Below the pieces are notes generated by a model. It saw nothing but the letters and a program-made list of their open reading frames with translations, did no database searches and was not told the DNA's origin. Position numbers and translations under genes: made by a program. A stretch of 64,000 nt of DNA, taken from Cloeon dipterum (lineage: Eukaryota > Arthropoda > Insecta > Ephemeroptera > Baetidae). Position 1 is the first letter of the stretch. Every line of letters begins with the position of its first letter. Shown piece after piece: positions 1 to 11,919 of the stretch. The stretch lies in NCBI RefSeq assembly GCF_949628265.1, contig NC_088790.1, positions 11,908,545-11,972,544 of the forward strand, given 5' to 3'.

Positions 1-797
1 ATTTTCATGACAGCAAAAATGAAATTTGAATTAAATTAAATTCGTTTCTGCTCACGTTTTTCAACTAGAGAATACATTCGCTCTTTTCTCGGTAAAGCCA
101 AGCATTATTTTTAAAGAGACTAATTTTTTAATTAAAAAAATATACGGTAAATTTTCCAAGACTGCTGATATTTAAGGCAAAAAAGTTACTATTCGCGTGT
201 TCATTTAAATTACAGTTCAAAAAAGCACATAAAAAACACGGAAAGGCTCAACGAAAACTTTTAGCCAATTTTTGACCCCGTCTTCTGTTTGTGAAAAATT
301 AAAAAAAAAACTTGGCAATAATATCCATTCTCCTTTTTAGCAAATTTTTACATCGACGTATTGAGTAGGTTTAAAAATAAAATTTTCCATAGTTCGGCAA
401 TTTGTAATCGTTTGTACACCATCAAGCACTCGCATTCTTCCCAAGAAAATTCCCAGCATTATGCATTATCAAGCAATCCACATTGGATTGGCCCGTCGAC
501 ACCCCACTTTCGCTCAATTTGCAAGGTATCGATACTTTTGCACGGGTTCGGCCGACTATTACGACGAGTATTATTACGCAGCAAGCTCTTTCTCCTCGCG
601 CTCTCCAGCTCGAGCAGGTCCAATTTATTCATTAAGCGGTGGGACGAGCGGTGTTGAGTGGCGCGCGGCACTCCAGCAGCTCCGACCGATCTTTGCAGAC
701 GCTAGCTCTCGAATTCGCACACGTACCCCGGCGCACCCCAAGTCTTAGCGATGTCCGCCCACGCCTCGTGACCGAGCTTTTTCCCGCCAAAAACACC
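1..797. other. Non-coding flank with a GC-rich patch
   Basis: No convincing exon was found. The first 350 bases are AT-rich. From about 460 to 790 the DNA becomes GC- and CpG-rich and is open in several overlapping frames on both strands, which is typical of a promoter or 5' untranslated region rather than of one coding frame. It leads directly into the possible first coding exon at 798. Confidence 0.4.
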
Positions 798-3159
798 ATG
801 CCGCCCAGGGAGTCGTGCCCCATTAAGACAGACGTGAGTTTTGCCAGTTTTCACTCATTTTCGCGCCTCTGCCGCTTCCGCGTTGCAGACTTGTTATAAC
901 ATCGCGCGGCTTGTAATCTAGGTCAGGCTTGAAAATCCCGCCTCATGTGCATTTTGCAATTTCCTGCTTTTCGAGACTGAAATGTTTATTATTTTTTAAA
1001 TGTTTTTAGTTTATAACTTTTGTACCGTTGACCTTAATTTTGTAGTGTTGCAAATTGACGCAGATATATAGCTTTGAGGCTTATTTTGGCTCCTATTCTT
1101 TTAACAATGGTTCACCTTTCTTTTTTGGCCGTCCAATTTCTATTGAGCGCTTACATCGAGGAATGGTTACTCGTGCTGAAACGGAAACGCAACAGATGTT
1201 TCCAGTCTGCTATATCACGGTAACTGCTGTAAATAATTTTAAGAGAAAATTAAAAGAAATACACAAGCAGGAAAAAACTTATTCAGATCATTTTTCACTC
1301 TAGGAGCCTCTTTTCAACTTTTATTTTTTATTCAATTATATTTCTCAAAAAAGACTTTTAAATACATACATCAGATGCTTATTTTGAAAATTGCCTCTTG
1401 TTTACATTTGTGTGACCTGGTAACCTACAAACAAAGAGCTGTGGTTCTTTTCCCGCTCTCAACATTTCCTGAACAAGCTAAGAGATGACTCTTAAACATC
1501 GTATTTAACGACACTTTCCCTTTTTACTGATCCGCTGACGTAATAATTGTTGATTGTGAGAAACACCTTTCATCCTGAAAAGGCAATTTAGTCAAATAAA
1601 AACCTCTAACTAGTTCTGAAACTTTAGAATGATCATAGCGTCAGCTCGCTGTTATTAATCCGCAGTGGAATATCTGGATTAAAATGACGGAGAGTGTCAT
1701 TTATGTGCAATTACACCACGCGGAGCCTTCGCGGTTTCCGCGGTGAAAATCACATTTTGCTTCGATTACCATAGCGTTTATACACATATCGCTGGTTTCC
1801 GCTCGTTTTGCAATTGATTAAACTTCGATTCACTGCCATTGTCATTTGCATAAAGCAATATGCGACTGAGTAAATGTCAACATTGCGTGCGCGGCGCTGA
1901 ACTCTCTCCGCGCAGCCAAAATGCATTGACCTCGATTTGAGTGAAATAAACTTGGAGTTATTATGTCACATTATATCACAGATGTATTTGAATGATAGAT
2001 CTTCAATCTCGATTGATACATATATAGAATTTCCTCAACATTTAATTTCAAGATAATGTTTGCATAACATTTATAATTAACAAAAATTTTATTGTTTTCC
2101 TTGAAAGTTGATAATTCAGTCTATTGTTTCTGGAAACCATTGACAGTTCATCTCTACAATTTGGTAAAATACAATGAAGGGCTGAATAACAATTTAAATT
2201 CAGATTTTGCAGGTTTCTTGAAAATAAAAACAGGGATAGATTTTAATTCTTGTCTCATCCAACAATGTGCAAATTATGAGGCCTATACTGGTGATACAAA
2301 TCTTGATTTTTAATAGGGTGACAGTGCCAACCGCTTGATTAGAATGCAAACTTTCCAGAAATTTAAATTGCACACTCTGGACAAATTTAAGCTATGTCTC
2401 AATTTCTAGAGAAAATATTTTGATATTTTAAATTCGGGTCAAATGATTTATTTTAGTAAAATCCCCCTGAAGTAACATGATATAGGAAAAGTCAAGATAT
2501 GGTTCAAGTTTCGGCCTCCTAGTTTTCAGGCTTTTCGATTCGTAAGCACTGAAAATCACAAAAGTTATATTTTTCCCGGCAACCCATACGTTTACGGACA
2601 GACTGCGACGATAGGAATAAAAATATGACGAGAAAATCATGGTCATGCCATGGAAATCTTCTAGAAAGTTAGCAAAACATGAATTTGGAATGTGTTCCTT
2701 GGTACTCATCGTTTCATATTCCAAATTCTTAATTACCAGATCTGTCGAATGTTTATTTTAAATCAATTTCAACGATCGAAATAGACATACCCGTTGATTT
2801 TATCTGCATCAAAGTATTTTATTCATTTCATGATACAATAATTTCCAATCTATTTTAAGACCTGCTGTTTATCCAGTTAATATAATATATGTAATGCAAA
2901 ACCTGCCATTAATTATATCGTCTCTTCTTGCGGGAGATGATTCTCGATGCGATGGATCCGGTCTTGACGGCTTAAGAGTGAGAAAGAAACCCTTCCTTGT
3001 GAGCCATTATTAGCTGCGCGCTAATGCGAATGAACTGCCTTGACTCTCGCTCTAACAGGGCACATCTCCGCATAGAAAATCGCACGCACCTCTCGTTTCA
3101 ATCCCCGTTTTGCCGTCTGATGCACCTTTCAAGGTTGCAGCAATTGCAGTTGGACAAAG
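798..3159 (+). CDS. Possible 5' end of an unidentified gene (two candidate exons)
   Basis: Candidate exons are 798-833 and 3059-3159. The first begins with ATG in a good context (aacaccATG), encodes MPPRESCPIKTD and ends at a consensus gtgagt donor in phase 0. The second follows a pyrimidine-rich acceptor (ctctaacag), is open in phase 0 for 33 codons (begins GTSPHRKSHAPL) and ends at a gtgagc donor, leaving two bases of a codon. The two join in frame. I do not recognise the peptide and could not find a matching next exon; the phase does not fit the PAQR3 gene downstream. Another frame of the same stretch (3024-3479) is also open, so the coding frame is not proven. This could be an untranslated or chance structure. 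Confidence 0.22.
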
Positions 3160-5440
3160 GTGAGCAGGAACTGCAAAGAGACCGGCATCTCTTCGATCGG
3201 TTGCGAACTTGCGAGATGCTTGAGGACAGTTTCGTCGCGACCTGCGAGCCGACAGGTGTGCGAAATGCATCAGCGGCAGCCGCTCTTCAGTCTCTTCGCA
3301 GCCGATTCCTGCTCCTACCAAGTGGAAGTAATGTTTGCTTGTATATTTTTAATTATTTGCGGGAAATGCGTTTTTTCCGCAGAGGAAATTTAAAATGCAT
3401 GAGTTTGCGAAATTTCGGTGAGATGTTTACATGTCTTGAGCAGAAATTGTTATCAAGAAGTTGTTACTTTTTATTCTAATCAAACTCAGACTTAAAGTAC
3501 ATTGTTGAAATTAAAATTGACAGATGATAAAGGGTGACAAGGCTAGCGGAAGACTGATAAAATAGATCAAAATCATCGCGTTGCACCCATGAACTTAATG
3601 AATTAATTGTCCTCTATACTGATTTTGGTTTTCATCGAATTTCCATTCTGCATAAAGTTAAATTAAATTAAAAAACAATGCAACTGTTTTAATTTTCAAA
3701 TAAAGGTAAGAAGTGATTTTGACATTTCAAGTTTAAATTAAATTACAAATTAATATATTACTGGCGATGGTTATTATTTTCTGCGCTGAATCTCTGACCT
3801 TAATGAGAGATGAAATTAATTTTTTTAAGACAAATTAAATTCCTTTACTGCACAGCTAGCTGTTCCGACACTGCAGACTTCATAAGCAGTACTTAATAGC
3901 CTTCAAAACAAAATTCACAGTACTAGCTGCAGAAATTTCTCAATGAAATATTAAAAATTAAATTTATTTTATTTCCTGTTATACAAACTGTAATATGCCT
4001 TCTAGAGCATTTTTTTCTATCCCGTGCAAAGAAATAATTAAGGATCGTGAGGAAAATCAGTCATGGTTAGGTTCAATACACAAAGGTTTGGCTTGTGTGT
4101 ATCGTAGCAATTTTTATTTTCTCGGTAGACCTTGACGCCGACCTTTCCGAACCACGTAAATTCGTTCAAGCTTTCAATGAAATGTAGACCTTGTTCATTG
4201 CACTAAAAACCCAAAAGCTTCGCGTGACCTTTTTTGGCGAATGAATGAACTACTACAGCATATGGTTTTGCAGACCCGGCGGGTGACTCATGACCTTTTG
4301 GCCTAAAATCTGATAACGAAGAAATAATCAATGTCAAGTCGATCAATACGTTAATTTTTAAAAGATCATTCCCCTTAAAAATGTCAAAAAATGTATGGAG
4401 GTCAAATGAAATGATAAGGACCCAGCGCGTGGAGCTTTGTGTTATATTATCTCTAAAAATTAGAAAATAGCAGATAGGAGTGCAGCACGCGGTTTCAGCA
4501 TGCGAATTTAACACGCAAAAACAAATTTCATCAGCATTATCTCAAGAATTTCGATCGAAGACCTACACCCAACTTAGAAAAGACTAATTTGTTTTTACCG
4601 AAATGAATGAAATTTCTTTTAAAGGTGTTGTCAACCTTTTCCTATTTTTTTCCTTCAAGACGGTAGATTTCCAAACTCATTTGTAATTGCAGTGTGCGCT
4701 GTTCGACCGGTTTTCTCTTTGATTGGAGCAATTAGGTGGCTGCTGCATTCGACTTCTGGTTATGTGTGCACTGAGCTGCCGCAGTTGAGAAACACATAAG
4801 CCGGCGAAGGAATAGGCCATCTCGCAATTCGAAGCAGGAAATGAAAAAATTACTGCTGGTTTAAAAAATTATAAAGTGACCATCGGTCATCAGCGCAACT
4901 TTTACAAAAAACATCCGTCCTAAAAAGTGTGACAGGAAAAATTGGAATTTCCTCTTTCTTTTTGCGGCGTCTCAGTTTTGGCCACGAAAAACAGATAACA
5001 TATTTAAATCACGAGTTTATGTTTATAGGACAGCTTTATTCAGGATAATGTTAGCAATATTTTGTTGATAAATAGTTCCAATTAAATCGGATTGTCGCTT
5101 TTTAGTGGATATAACTACGCTATTTGATTTGAATTCATAAAGATAAAATTTAATTGCATTGCCTAAGGATATTAGAAAATCAATTATTTGCTTTTAAAAT
5201 TTTATCTAAATTGATAAAAATTTTGAAGCACTTCCAACAAATTTGGTTCAGCAAAGTTTTCCCTGATATTTCGAACGAATCTTTTTGCAATGAATAGCCT
5301 ATTTGAGGTTACTCCTGGATATATTATCCCCATTTTAATTGTTGCCGAGTCATTTAAGTCTCTGCTTAGCGACAGTCGAAACGGGACCATCTCATTTCTC
5401 TCGTGTGGTCTTTCACGAACGTATCCTTTGTGCACAAATG
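3160..5440. other. Intergenic, AT-rich
   Basis: No exon could be supported. There are several AT-rich stretches and short chance open frames. The DNA turns GC-rich from about 5440, where the PAQR3 promoter begins. Confidence 0.5.
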
Positions 5441-5482
5441 ACTTTTTCGATCGGCGGCGGTGTAGCGATCCTCTGCGTTCGG

Positions 5483-5513
5483 CCAATGGGCTTTCGTCGG
5501 CGGAGTGACGTCA
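5483..5513 (+). promoter_or_regulatory. CCAAT box and perfect CRE upstream of the PAQR3-like gene
   Basis: CCAAT is at 5483-5487 and the palindromic cAMP response element TGACGTCA is at 5506-5513, inside a CpG-rich stretch (about 5440-5700) with no clear TATA box. The translation start is 137 bases further on. The arrangement is typical of a TATA-less CREB/ATF-responsive housekeeping promoter. Factor binding is inferred from the motifs only. Confidence 0.6.
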
Positions 5514-5562
5514 GCGTGGCGGCCGCGCCGCGGTTCAGCGCAGTGCCGCAGTGAGCATCCAG

Positions 5563-5586
5563 TCAGCCAGCCGGTCGTCTGGCTGA
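5563..5586. repeat. Perfect hairpin in the 5' leader of the PAQR3-like gene
   Basis: TCAGCCAG (5563-5570) is followed after an 8-base loop by its exact complement CTGGCTGA (5579-5586). It lies between the CRE and the ATG, so it is probably in the 5' UTR, where it could fold in RNA. Any role in translation is speculation. Confidence 0.55.
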
Positions 5587-5649
5587 CGGAAAGAGAGATT
5601 CCGGCGGTGTGTGTCGGTGCCCGAATTAATTAATTAATTGTCGCGCACC

Positions 5650-8600
5650 ATGAGCCACTGGAACGGACGCGCCGCCGAGTGCGCTGAGTGTCGCCGACAA
5701 TTCGACACTTCTCTGCTAACCCGACGCACGGCCACAAGGGTCAGTCTAGTTTAACCTTGATTTATTCGCTAACAGTTGGCACCGATTGTATGTTTTATAG
5801 TTGGTCTGATTTGTTTATTTTCATTTAACGGAGGAAAATATTGAATTTTTTTAATTTGTCGGGGCACGGCCGGGTTGAAAATAACATAAACAAACTCGTC
5901 ATTGAACCTGAATTCTTGAGGTAAAATATTTTTGTTGATGGTCAGATAAACTTATCGTTAAGATTTCGAAAACACGTTATTAGATATTTCAAGTGCTCGC
6001 AATCAGTTGACCTATTTAACAACTTGTTTTCGTTATTTAGCAAAACGTTCTATTTTTTAAACAATCTCTGCTCCACACTGGTAATAAATAAAGCCAAATC
6101 TTTTTTTTATCGATCCTCTTTGAGTCCTATGTCATATTATATTAGGGAGCGACGGAGCTGTCTCCTCTTTCAGCAGCTCTGGGTCAGTATCGACTTACTC
6201 TTGCCGTCTCATCTCTGACAGCAGAAATCTCACAGAGATATATTATGCGAATTGGGAACTCCTTTAAAATAAGTCATTAACTTAAATAACCATTTCATTA
6301 TTTCTTTTAAATAATGCGTCTAGGCTTGAAAAGGGAACGCATTTCTGGTCTTGGAAGCCAGCCATGGACTCGTAACAAAGCGCATGCACGTGTGTGCTAT
6401 TCCGAGCAAACTACTAAATCGAGAGCAAGAGAGACTTTTTGGCACAGTCCACCTTGCGAAATCTATTTTCGAGAGGAATGCCATCGAAAGAAAACTGACA
6501 GTTTTTTCTTGTTTGCTTTTGGTGCAGGAGGAGAACGGTGTGACCGAGAAGGAGGCGGAGGCACTGGGTGAGAAGAGTCCATCTGAGAAGGAAGCGTCGG
6601 CCGCCGACTACAGCAACTTTATCCTTACCTACGATGAAGCGCCAGGATACCTCAAATTCAACCCATACATCCGCTCTGGATACAGAGGCTTCCTTACAAC
6701 CAAAATGTGCATTGAGAGGTAAATAATCAAGCTGCTTATACAATCAAATAACAAGGAAGTGTCAGAAAACCACAAAAGCAGATAACTTTTCTTGCTATTG
6801 TGGCACACTTCAAAATTTTAAGTTGAATAGAAATCGAGAAATAAATATAATATTTTTGCTAGCCATAAGTTTTAGAAGCTTTCGTGATTGGTCCGAATTA
6901 AGTTACGGCACAAATATTATTTCATTTACACTAAAAATAAATAACGTAAGCAACGTTCGCTTTGATGCTGTGTTCAGAATTTAAATTAATTGTTCAGAAT
7001 TCTGAAAATATAAACAAGCTACAGTTATTTTCCTAACATCCCTGATTAACTCTATCTTATCACTTAGAAGGTGTTTATATTTCTTGAATTAGCCCAAAAT
7101 GAAAAATTCCAAAATAATTAATTAAAAAATCATTCCCATTCTTGCGTTTTAAATACAGTATAATCTCAAATGGCATATTATCAAAACCGTAGTCTCTGCT
7201 TTCTTAAAAAAAACACGCCACAGAAGAATTTTCGTGTTACGCATTTTCGTAAGTACCTTTCCTCTTGCGTTATTTCAAAAGAAATAAACCACCTTCCTGG
7301 TGCGGACTTGCAAACGTAAACACGCGGTTGGGTTCGGCCAATGAAAATAAACGAAAACTTTCACTTGGAGGCTCGTCCGAGAAATTCCGTTGCACACGTT
7401 TCGGAGCCAAGGCCACAGCCTCCAAATATGTAATTTTCCCAAGCGATTTCTTACGCAAGCGGTGCGCGCTTTTCGCAGCATATTCTGGTGGACCAACGAG
7501 ACAGTCAACATCTGGAGCCACATTTTCGGCTGGATGCTCTTCCTCGGGCTCACCTTGTACGACCTGATGCTGCTCAACATACACGCGTCGGCCCTTGACA
7601 AGATGATCGTCGGCCTTCTCCTTCTTTGTTTCCAGGTAAACTTCGCCAATTGGTAACGCTTCCAGACAAATTACTTACGCCAGCGTGTTTTCAGGCTTGC
7701 ATGATTCTCTCCAGCGCTTACCACACCTTCTCGTGTAAGTCGGAAAAAGCCTACAGCTGCTTCTTGACGTATGACCTGTGTGGAATCGCGCTCAGCATCC
7801 TTGCAATTTACATGTCTGGTGTCTACTACGCCTTCTGGTGCTACTCAGTAAGTGGTTATTTAGACAATAAAACTTATTTTAAATTTACTTTAAAAATTGC
7901 TAAAGTTTGTAATTTTTTACATACGTAAAAAATCAAAATTATTAATTCCAATTGTACAAAACATATTTTCATTGAGTGGCGGTGGTTTTAGTTTTGTTTA
8001 GATAAAGAGCAAAATTTAATTTTAAAAGAAAAAAATCACTATTCAAAGCAAGTTAGAAAATTAACAAATACACGACATGATATAATAATTATTAAGTCTT
8101 CTTGACAAGCTTGTCAAACTAGAAATTCAATATTTTTCATTTACTAACCTTTAAAATAAATCCCTGACGTATTGACAATGTAATTCCCTGCGTTCTCAGG
8201 AATGGCAGCAGTTTTATTTGCTCACGGTCTGCCTGATCTTCGCGCTGGCGATGGCCCTGCAGTACCCTGCATTCCAGGTGGACTCTCACACCAAAATGCT
8301 CGTGTTCGTCGGCTGGGCGGCATACGGCGTTGTGCCCACCATCCACTGGGTGATCATGATGGGCGGCTGGCAGAACCCGATCGTCGTGGTGAGTGTCAAA
8401 GTTCAACGAGACGCGGCCGAGCGTTATTTAATTTTAATCTCGTTCACAGCTGCTGCTGCCAAGAGTGCTCGGAATGTACGCAATAGTCAGCCTGGCTTTC
8501 GCCATTTACATCACCAGGATACCCGAGAGATTTGTGCCAGGTGAGTCTTCAAAATTAATATTGAAGGCTGATTTCGTAACACCGCTAGATCTGCCAAAAC

Positions 8601-9077
8601 GGAATTTATTAACTGTGTCGTGTTAATATTTTAATCAAAACAAAATATATTTTAGCCAAAATAAGTGCAACCAAATCTCCAAAAATGTGAGCAGGTTGGA
8701 ATACGGAGGAAAGATCCATTGAATATGAAATAAAATACAAATAATCATAAACTGAAGGGTTAAGGAAAATGGAACAATTGCGTTTTCTTTTTTTCTACTT
8801 TTTTTGTACCTGGAGCCTTTAAAAGTGTTTTTTTTTTGTAACATTAAGTGCTCGTTTCATCTTTATCTTTCTTTTTTTCTTTTCTCCTATAAATTAATAC
8901 CGTGTTTCTCTAATGCAAATCAATTCTTGTGTTTCAGGTTGGGTAGATTACGTCGGTTCGTCGCACCAATGGTGGCATGTGATAATTGTGGGTGCCTTTT
9001 ATTACTGGCACAACACGGGCATCAAGTACGTCGAGTACCGCATGAATCACGGCTGTGCTAATGACCTCAGATTTTAA
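5650..9077 (+). CDS. PAQR3: PAQR3-like progestin/adipoQ receptor family protein
   Basis: Exons: 5650-5739, 6528-6718, 7479-7635, 7695-7847, 8200-8388, 8450-8540 and 8938-9077. All phases agree, giving 336 residues (human PAQR3 is about 311). The start is the first ATG of a CpG-rich leader. After a hydrophilic N-terminus of about 75 residues come the family landmarks NPYIRSGYRG, NETVNIWSH (100-108), SSAYH with His156, Asp173 and the late pair His300/His304 (SSHQWWH). These His/Asp residues match the zinc site of the PAQR fold. The rest is seven hydrophobic helices. In vertebrates PAQR3 (RKTG) is a Golgi membrane protein that tethers Raf kinase and damps ERK signalling; the same role here is inferred from homology. 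PERFVPG and the GVVPTIHW stretch point to PAQR3 rather than adiponectin receptors. The short N-terminal exon is the least certain part. Confidence 0.93.
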
Positions 9078-9386
9078 ATTGTGACAAACAATCACGCAAG
9101 CACGCACACGCAGAATTGGTCGATTTGATACAATCGCCTAGTTTTCGACGCACGAGCGCATCCCAGTGTGTTTTTACTTCTTTATTGTTGAGAGAATCGG
9201 CGTCGGGAGGTCGTCGGTCGAGTGCTGGTTCATGCACACCGCGCCCACCCCCGCAAGGTTCGTGTCCACGGATTTTAAAGACGACTCACACTCTCACTGT
9301 GACATAGTTTTGTAAGCATTAAGTGCCAACGCTACCTTCATTTTATTGCTGTTATTGCAGACACATATTTTTTGTTAAATAAGAAT

Positions 9387-9392
9387 AATAAA
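9387..9392 (+). terminator. Poly(A) signal of the PAQR3-like gene
   Basis: AATAAA lies 310 bases after the stop codon in an AT-rich stretch. It is the first good signal downstream. Confidence 0.6.
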
Positions 9393-9399
9393 TTTTAAA

Positions 9400-10470
9400 A
9401 AGACATACACATTAAATGGGAACGATCTTTTATTTTCTTTTAGTCCTCAAATATATTTTTTTGCAAAATTCTCGATTCATTCTTATTGCCTGCACCATTG
9501 CCTACCGAAATCAAGCGAGAGTGTCGGCCGCCATTAGTAATACTGAAAATAATAATTCTAACAAACTGGCAGAGAAGAATTTTCATATTTTTTCCAGTGA
9601 TACGTTTGCCAAGAAAAAGAGTATAATATTATCATCATGTATAGATTCTAAATTTAATGTATAATCTAGTTCGTGAATTTTATGCACCTGCATTAAAAAA
9701 GTAGTCGAACAAATGAATACCTGCTACAAAAAATCGCATTTTCAGGCTCTTGAATATTCAAGTGTGGAATATCAAACTGGAACCAATAAAAAATTCCATC
9801 ATTCAACATTCCAGACATTGTATTTCATAGTTGTCTAGAGCGTTAATTTTATTTCCTAGTTTCGATTGCATCTGAAGCCATATTCCATGGTAAAAACTAT
9901 AACTTGTTTAAAAAAATTTCACTAATAACCAAATATTCACTATCAAAATCGCAATCTTTGAATTCTATTTCGGCAAATTCATTGCCTATTTCTTAAATGA
10001 TCTAATTTTATTATAATATTTCCTTGAAATACACGGCTTCATGATCTTCAGATCAGAGAGAGCCGTAACTAAGTGGGAAATATATTGACGCTCCTTGCAA
10101 CAAGGAAATGCAATATCATGTTCATGTTTCATTTCAAGAACTGATGCATTTTAAGATAGCATCCCAATAAGGTCCCATTTCACTGGAATATCGTTTCAAC
10201 GATCATTTGAATTTTCCTGAGACCTGATATGAAATAGTCAAAGCAATGAATTGCCATGGCGGTTGACTTGTCACACATTATAGTTTTAATGACCTCTGCA
10301 TATTTCTTTTTCTTCCAAGATTGTTATATTTACTCCAAGCTATACTGTTTTTTTTACTATGGTGAAGTACACAAGATAAACTAACTAACTGTATTGATTT
10401 TATTGTTTCCAATTTTTACAGGAAGTAAGAAAGTTAATAAAAATAAATCATATTGTAACAGTAGTATAAG
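9400..10470. other. Intergenic between the PAQR3-like gene and the Pro-rich gene
   Basis: AT-rich sequence with no supported exon. The flanking genes converge here, their 3' ends facing each other. A second reverse-strand AATAAA (TTTATT at about 10398) offers an alternative, longer 3' end for the Pro-rich gene. Confidence 0.5.
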
Positions 10471-10471
10471 T

Positions 10472-10477
10472 TTTATT
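10472..10477 (-). terminator. Poly(A) signal right after the Pro-rich gene's stop codon
   Basis: TTTATT on the plus strand reads AATAAA on the gene strand. It begins only five bases past the stop codon, so use of this site would give a 3' UTR of about 20-35 bases. A second signal about 75 bases further on is possible. Confidence 0.45.
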
Positions 10478-10482
10478 GGCGT

Positions 10483-11860
10483 TTATTTGTGAAATTCTGG
10501 TTTGTACGAGATGGGAATCGGCTGGAACTGCGGGTTGACCTGCTCAATTGACACAAACTTGGATCCAGCAATATCTGGATCGGGAAGAGATAATTCCTCA
10601 GCAGGCGTGCTGGCATTGGTGGCTGTCGGTGGAGTTTCTGGAGCGACTGGGGCGGTCTTTGGCGCAATCTGGCAGCGGATATCAAGCAGTTCAGGGATTT
10701 CCTGATGGCGAGTGTCCATCGTCCCCTGCTGGCATTCACGATGGCTGCTTGAACGGGGTTGAGGAGGAGGAGGAGGAGGAAGAGGAGGAGGAGATATGAG
10801 GATGGGAAGGTGGAAAGGCTCGTGATGAAGAATGGGGAGATGCATTAAATTTGGAAATGGTGCAAGAGGGTTAGTGGGAATCTGAGGAAGAGGTGGGGAA
10901 TATGGGTGCGGGTTAGAAGGAGCCCAATTATGATGATTTTGGAAAGTTCGTGGGAGAGGGGGAACTGGAGGACGGAATCTGGGGTCTGTAATGCTTCCTT
11001 GCAAGGGGTTTGCATTCCCCAATGATGGCCACTGTCCAATTTGATTAGGGAGGGGTTGGGATCTATCGAATTGTGGCGGATCCAAAGGGTGGTGCGGATA
11101 ATAAACGCTTGGTGGAATGTTCAAGGATGTGGCCTGCCCCAAAGGTTGCATGTAAACCACCTTCCAAAGCTGCGGAGGTCCGTGCGGAAGAATGCATATG
11201 ACAATCTGGTTCACTTCGTCAACCTGAAAGAAAGGTTTTTATTTCAGATCGAGTGCAAGAGGTTATGCAGCCTGCATGACACTCTCGTGCCGCAGGTTGC
11301 GTCAGCGCCTTGCCACACAATTTTGAGTCAGCATAATTTATTCTAATTATTCCAATTGTATTGCTTCGTCAGGTTTCTCTGTTTAAATATATCTCTATGT
11401 TTAAAGCTAGCTTCAAATTCAAGATAACTGTCGCAATTTTAAAAACTTATCCAGTTTGTTTAATAATGAGGGCTTTAGATATCTTAAATAAAAATGTTTT
11501 CTCCTTCAATTAAATTACATATGCAATACTTTTCAAAGAGTTCATTGCATAATTCATAAATATTTTTACAGCATTTAGAGAGTACCACCAATGTTAGCTG
11601 TAAAGTTGATTACTTTTATTAATTAAAATTTAAATACAGCTTATGATGAAAAAACAATATTAAATTCTATTCATTAGAAAATTTAAAAATTAATCCATTT
11701 TTCTAATAAAAGTTTTGGAGCTTACCAATCGACAACCGATGAGTTTGTTGGTTCTGTACCAATTTTGTTGAAAGAGAACATTGTTCTGCGGTGGACTATG
11801 AAGCAGGCTGCGCGGCGCCACGGCCGTGATGGCGATCAGTAACGTTAGCACCTTTATCAT
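10483..11860 (-). CDS. Secreted proline-rich protein, function unknown
   Basis: Two exons, 11726-11860 and 10483-11223 (reverse strand), joined in phase 0 through gtaagc and tttcag, encode 291 residues. The protein opens with a signal peptide (MIKVLTLLIAITAVAP). A short conserved-looking block of about 50 residues follows, containing NWYRTNKLIGCRL, then VDEVNQIVICILPHG and LWKVVYMQPLG. From about residue 80 it is dominated by Pro, with His, Asn and Gln, including a run of PPPLPPPPPP. Pro-rich secreted insect proteins include cuticle, salivary, silk-associated and antimicrobial proteins, but no family motif was recognised. The hydrophobic core block with a single Cys may be the only folded part. 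The exon junction and signal peptide make it a credible gene even though it has no name. Confidence 0.72.
10761..10795. repeat. GGA/GAA-rich microsatellite inside the Pro-rich coding exon
   Basis: A (GAG)n/(GGA)n tract on the plus strand reads as CCT/CTC on the coding strand and encodes the poly-Pro run. Slippage here would change the length of the Pro run in whole codons. Confidence 0.7.
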
Positions 11861-11919
11861 CGCTGTGTTAGGTACACAGTGTGGCGGAAAGTTTGCAACG
11901 CGTTCGTTTTATCCAAGCG

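Noticed and set aside
2428..2724. Reverse-strand open frame of about 98 codons
   Set aside because: Reasonable composition but no known motif, no signal peptide and no splice partner; not enough to call a gene.
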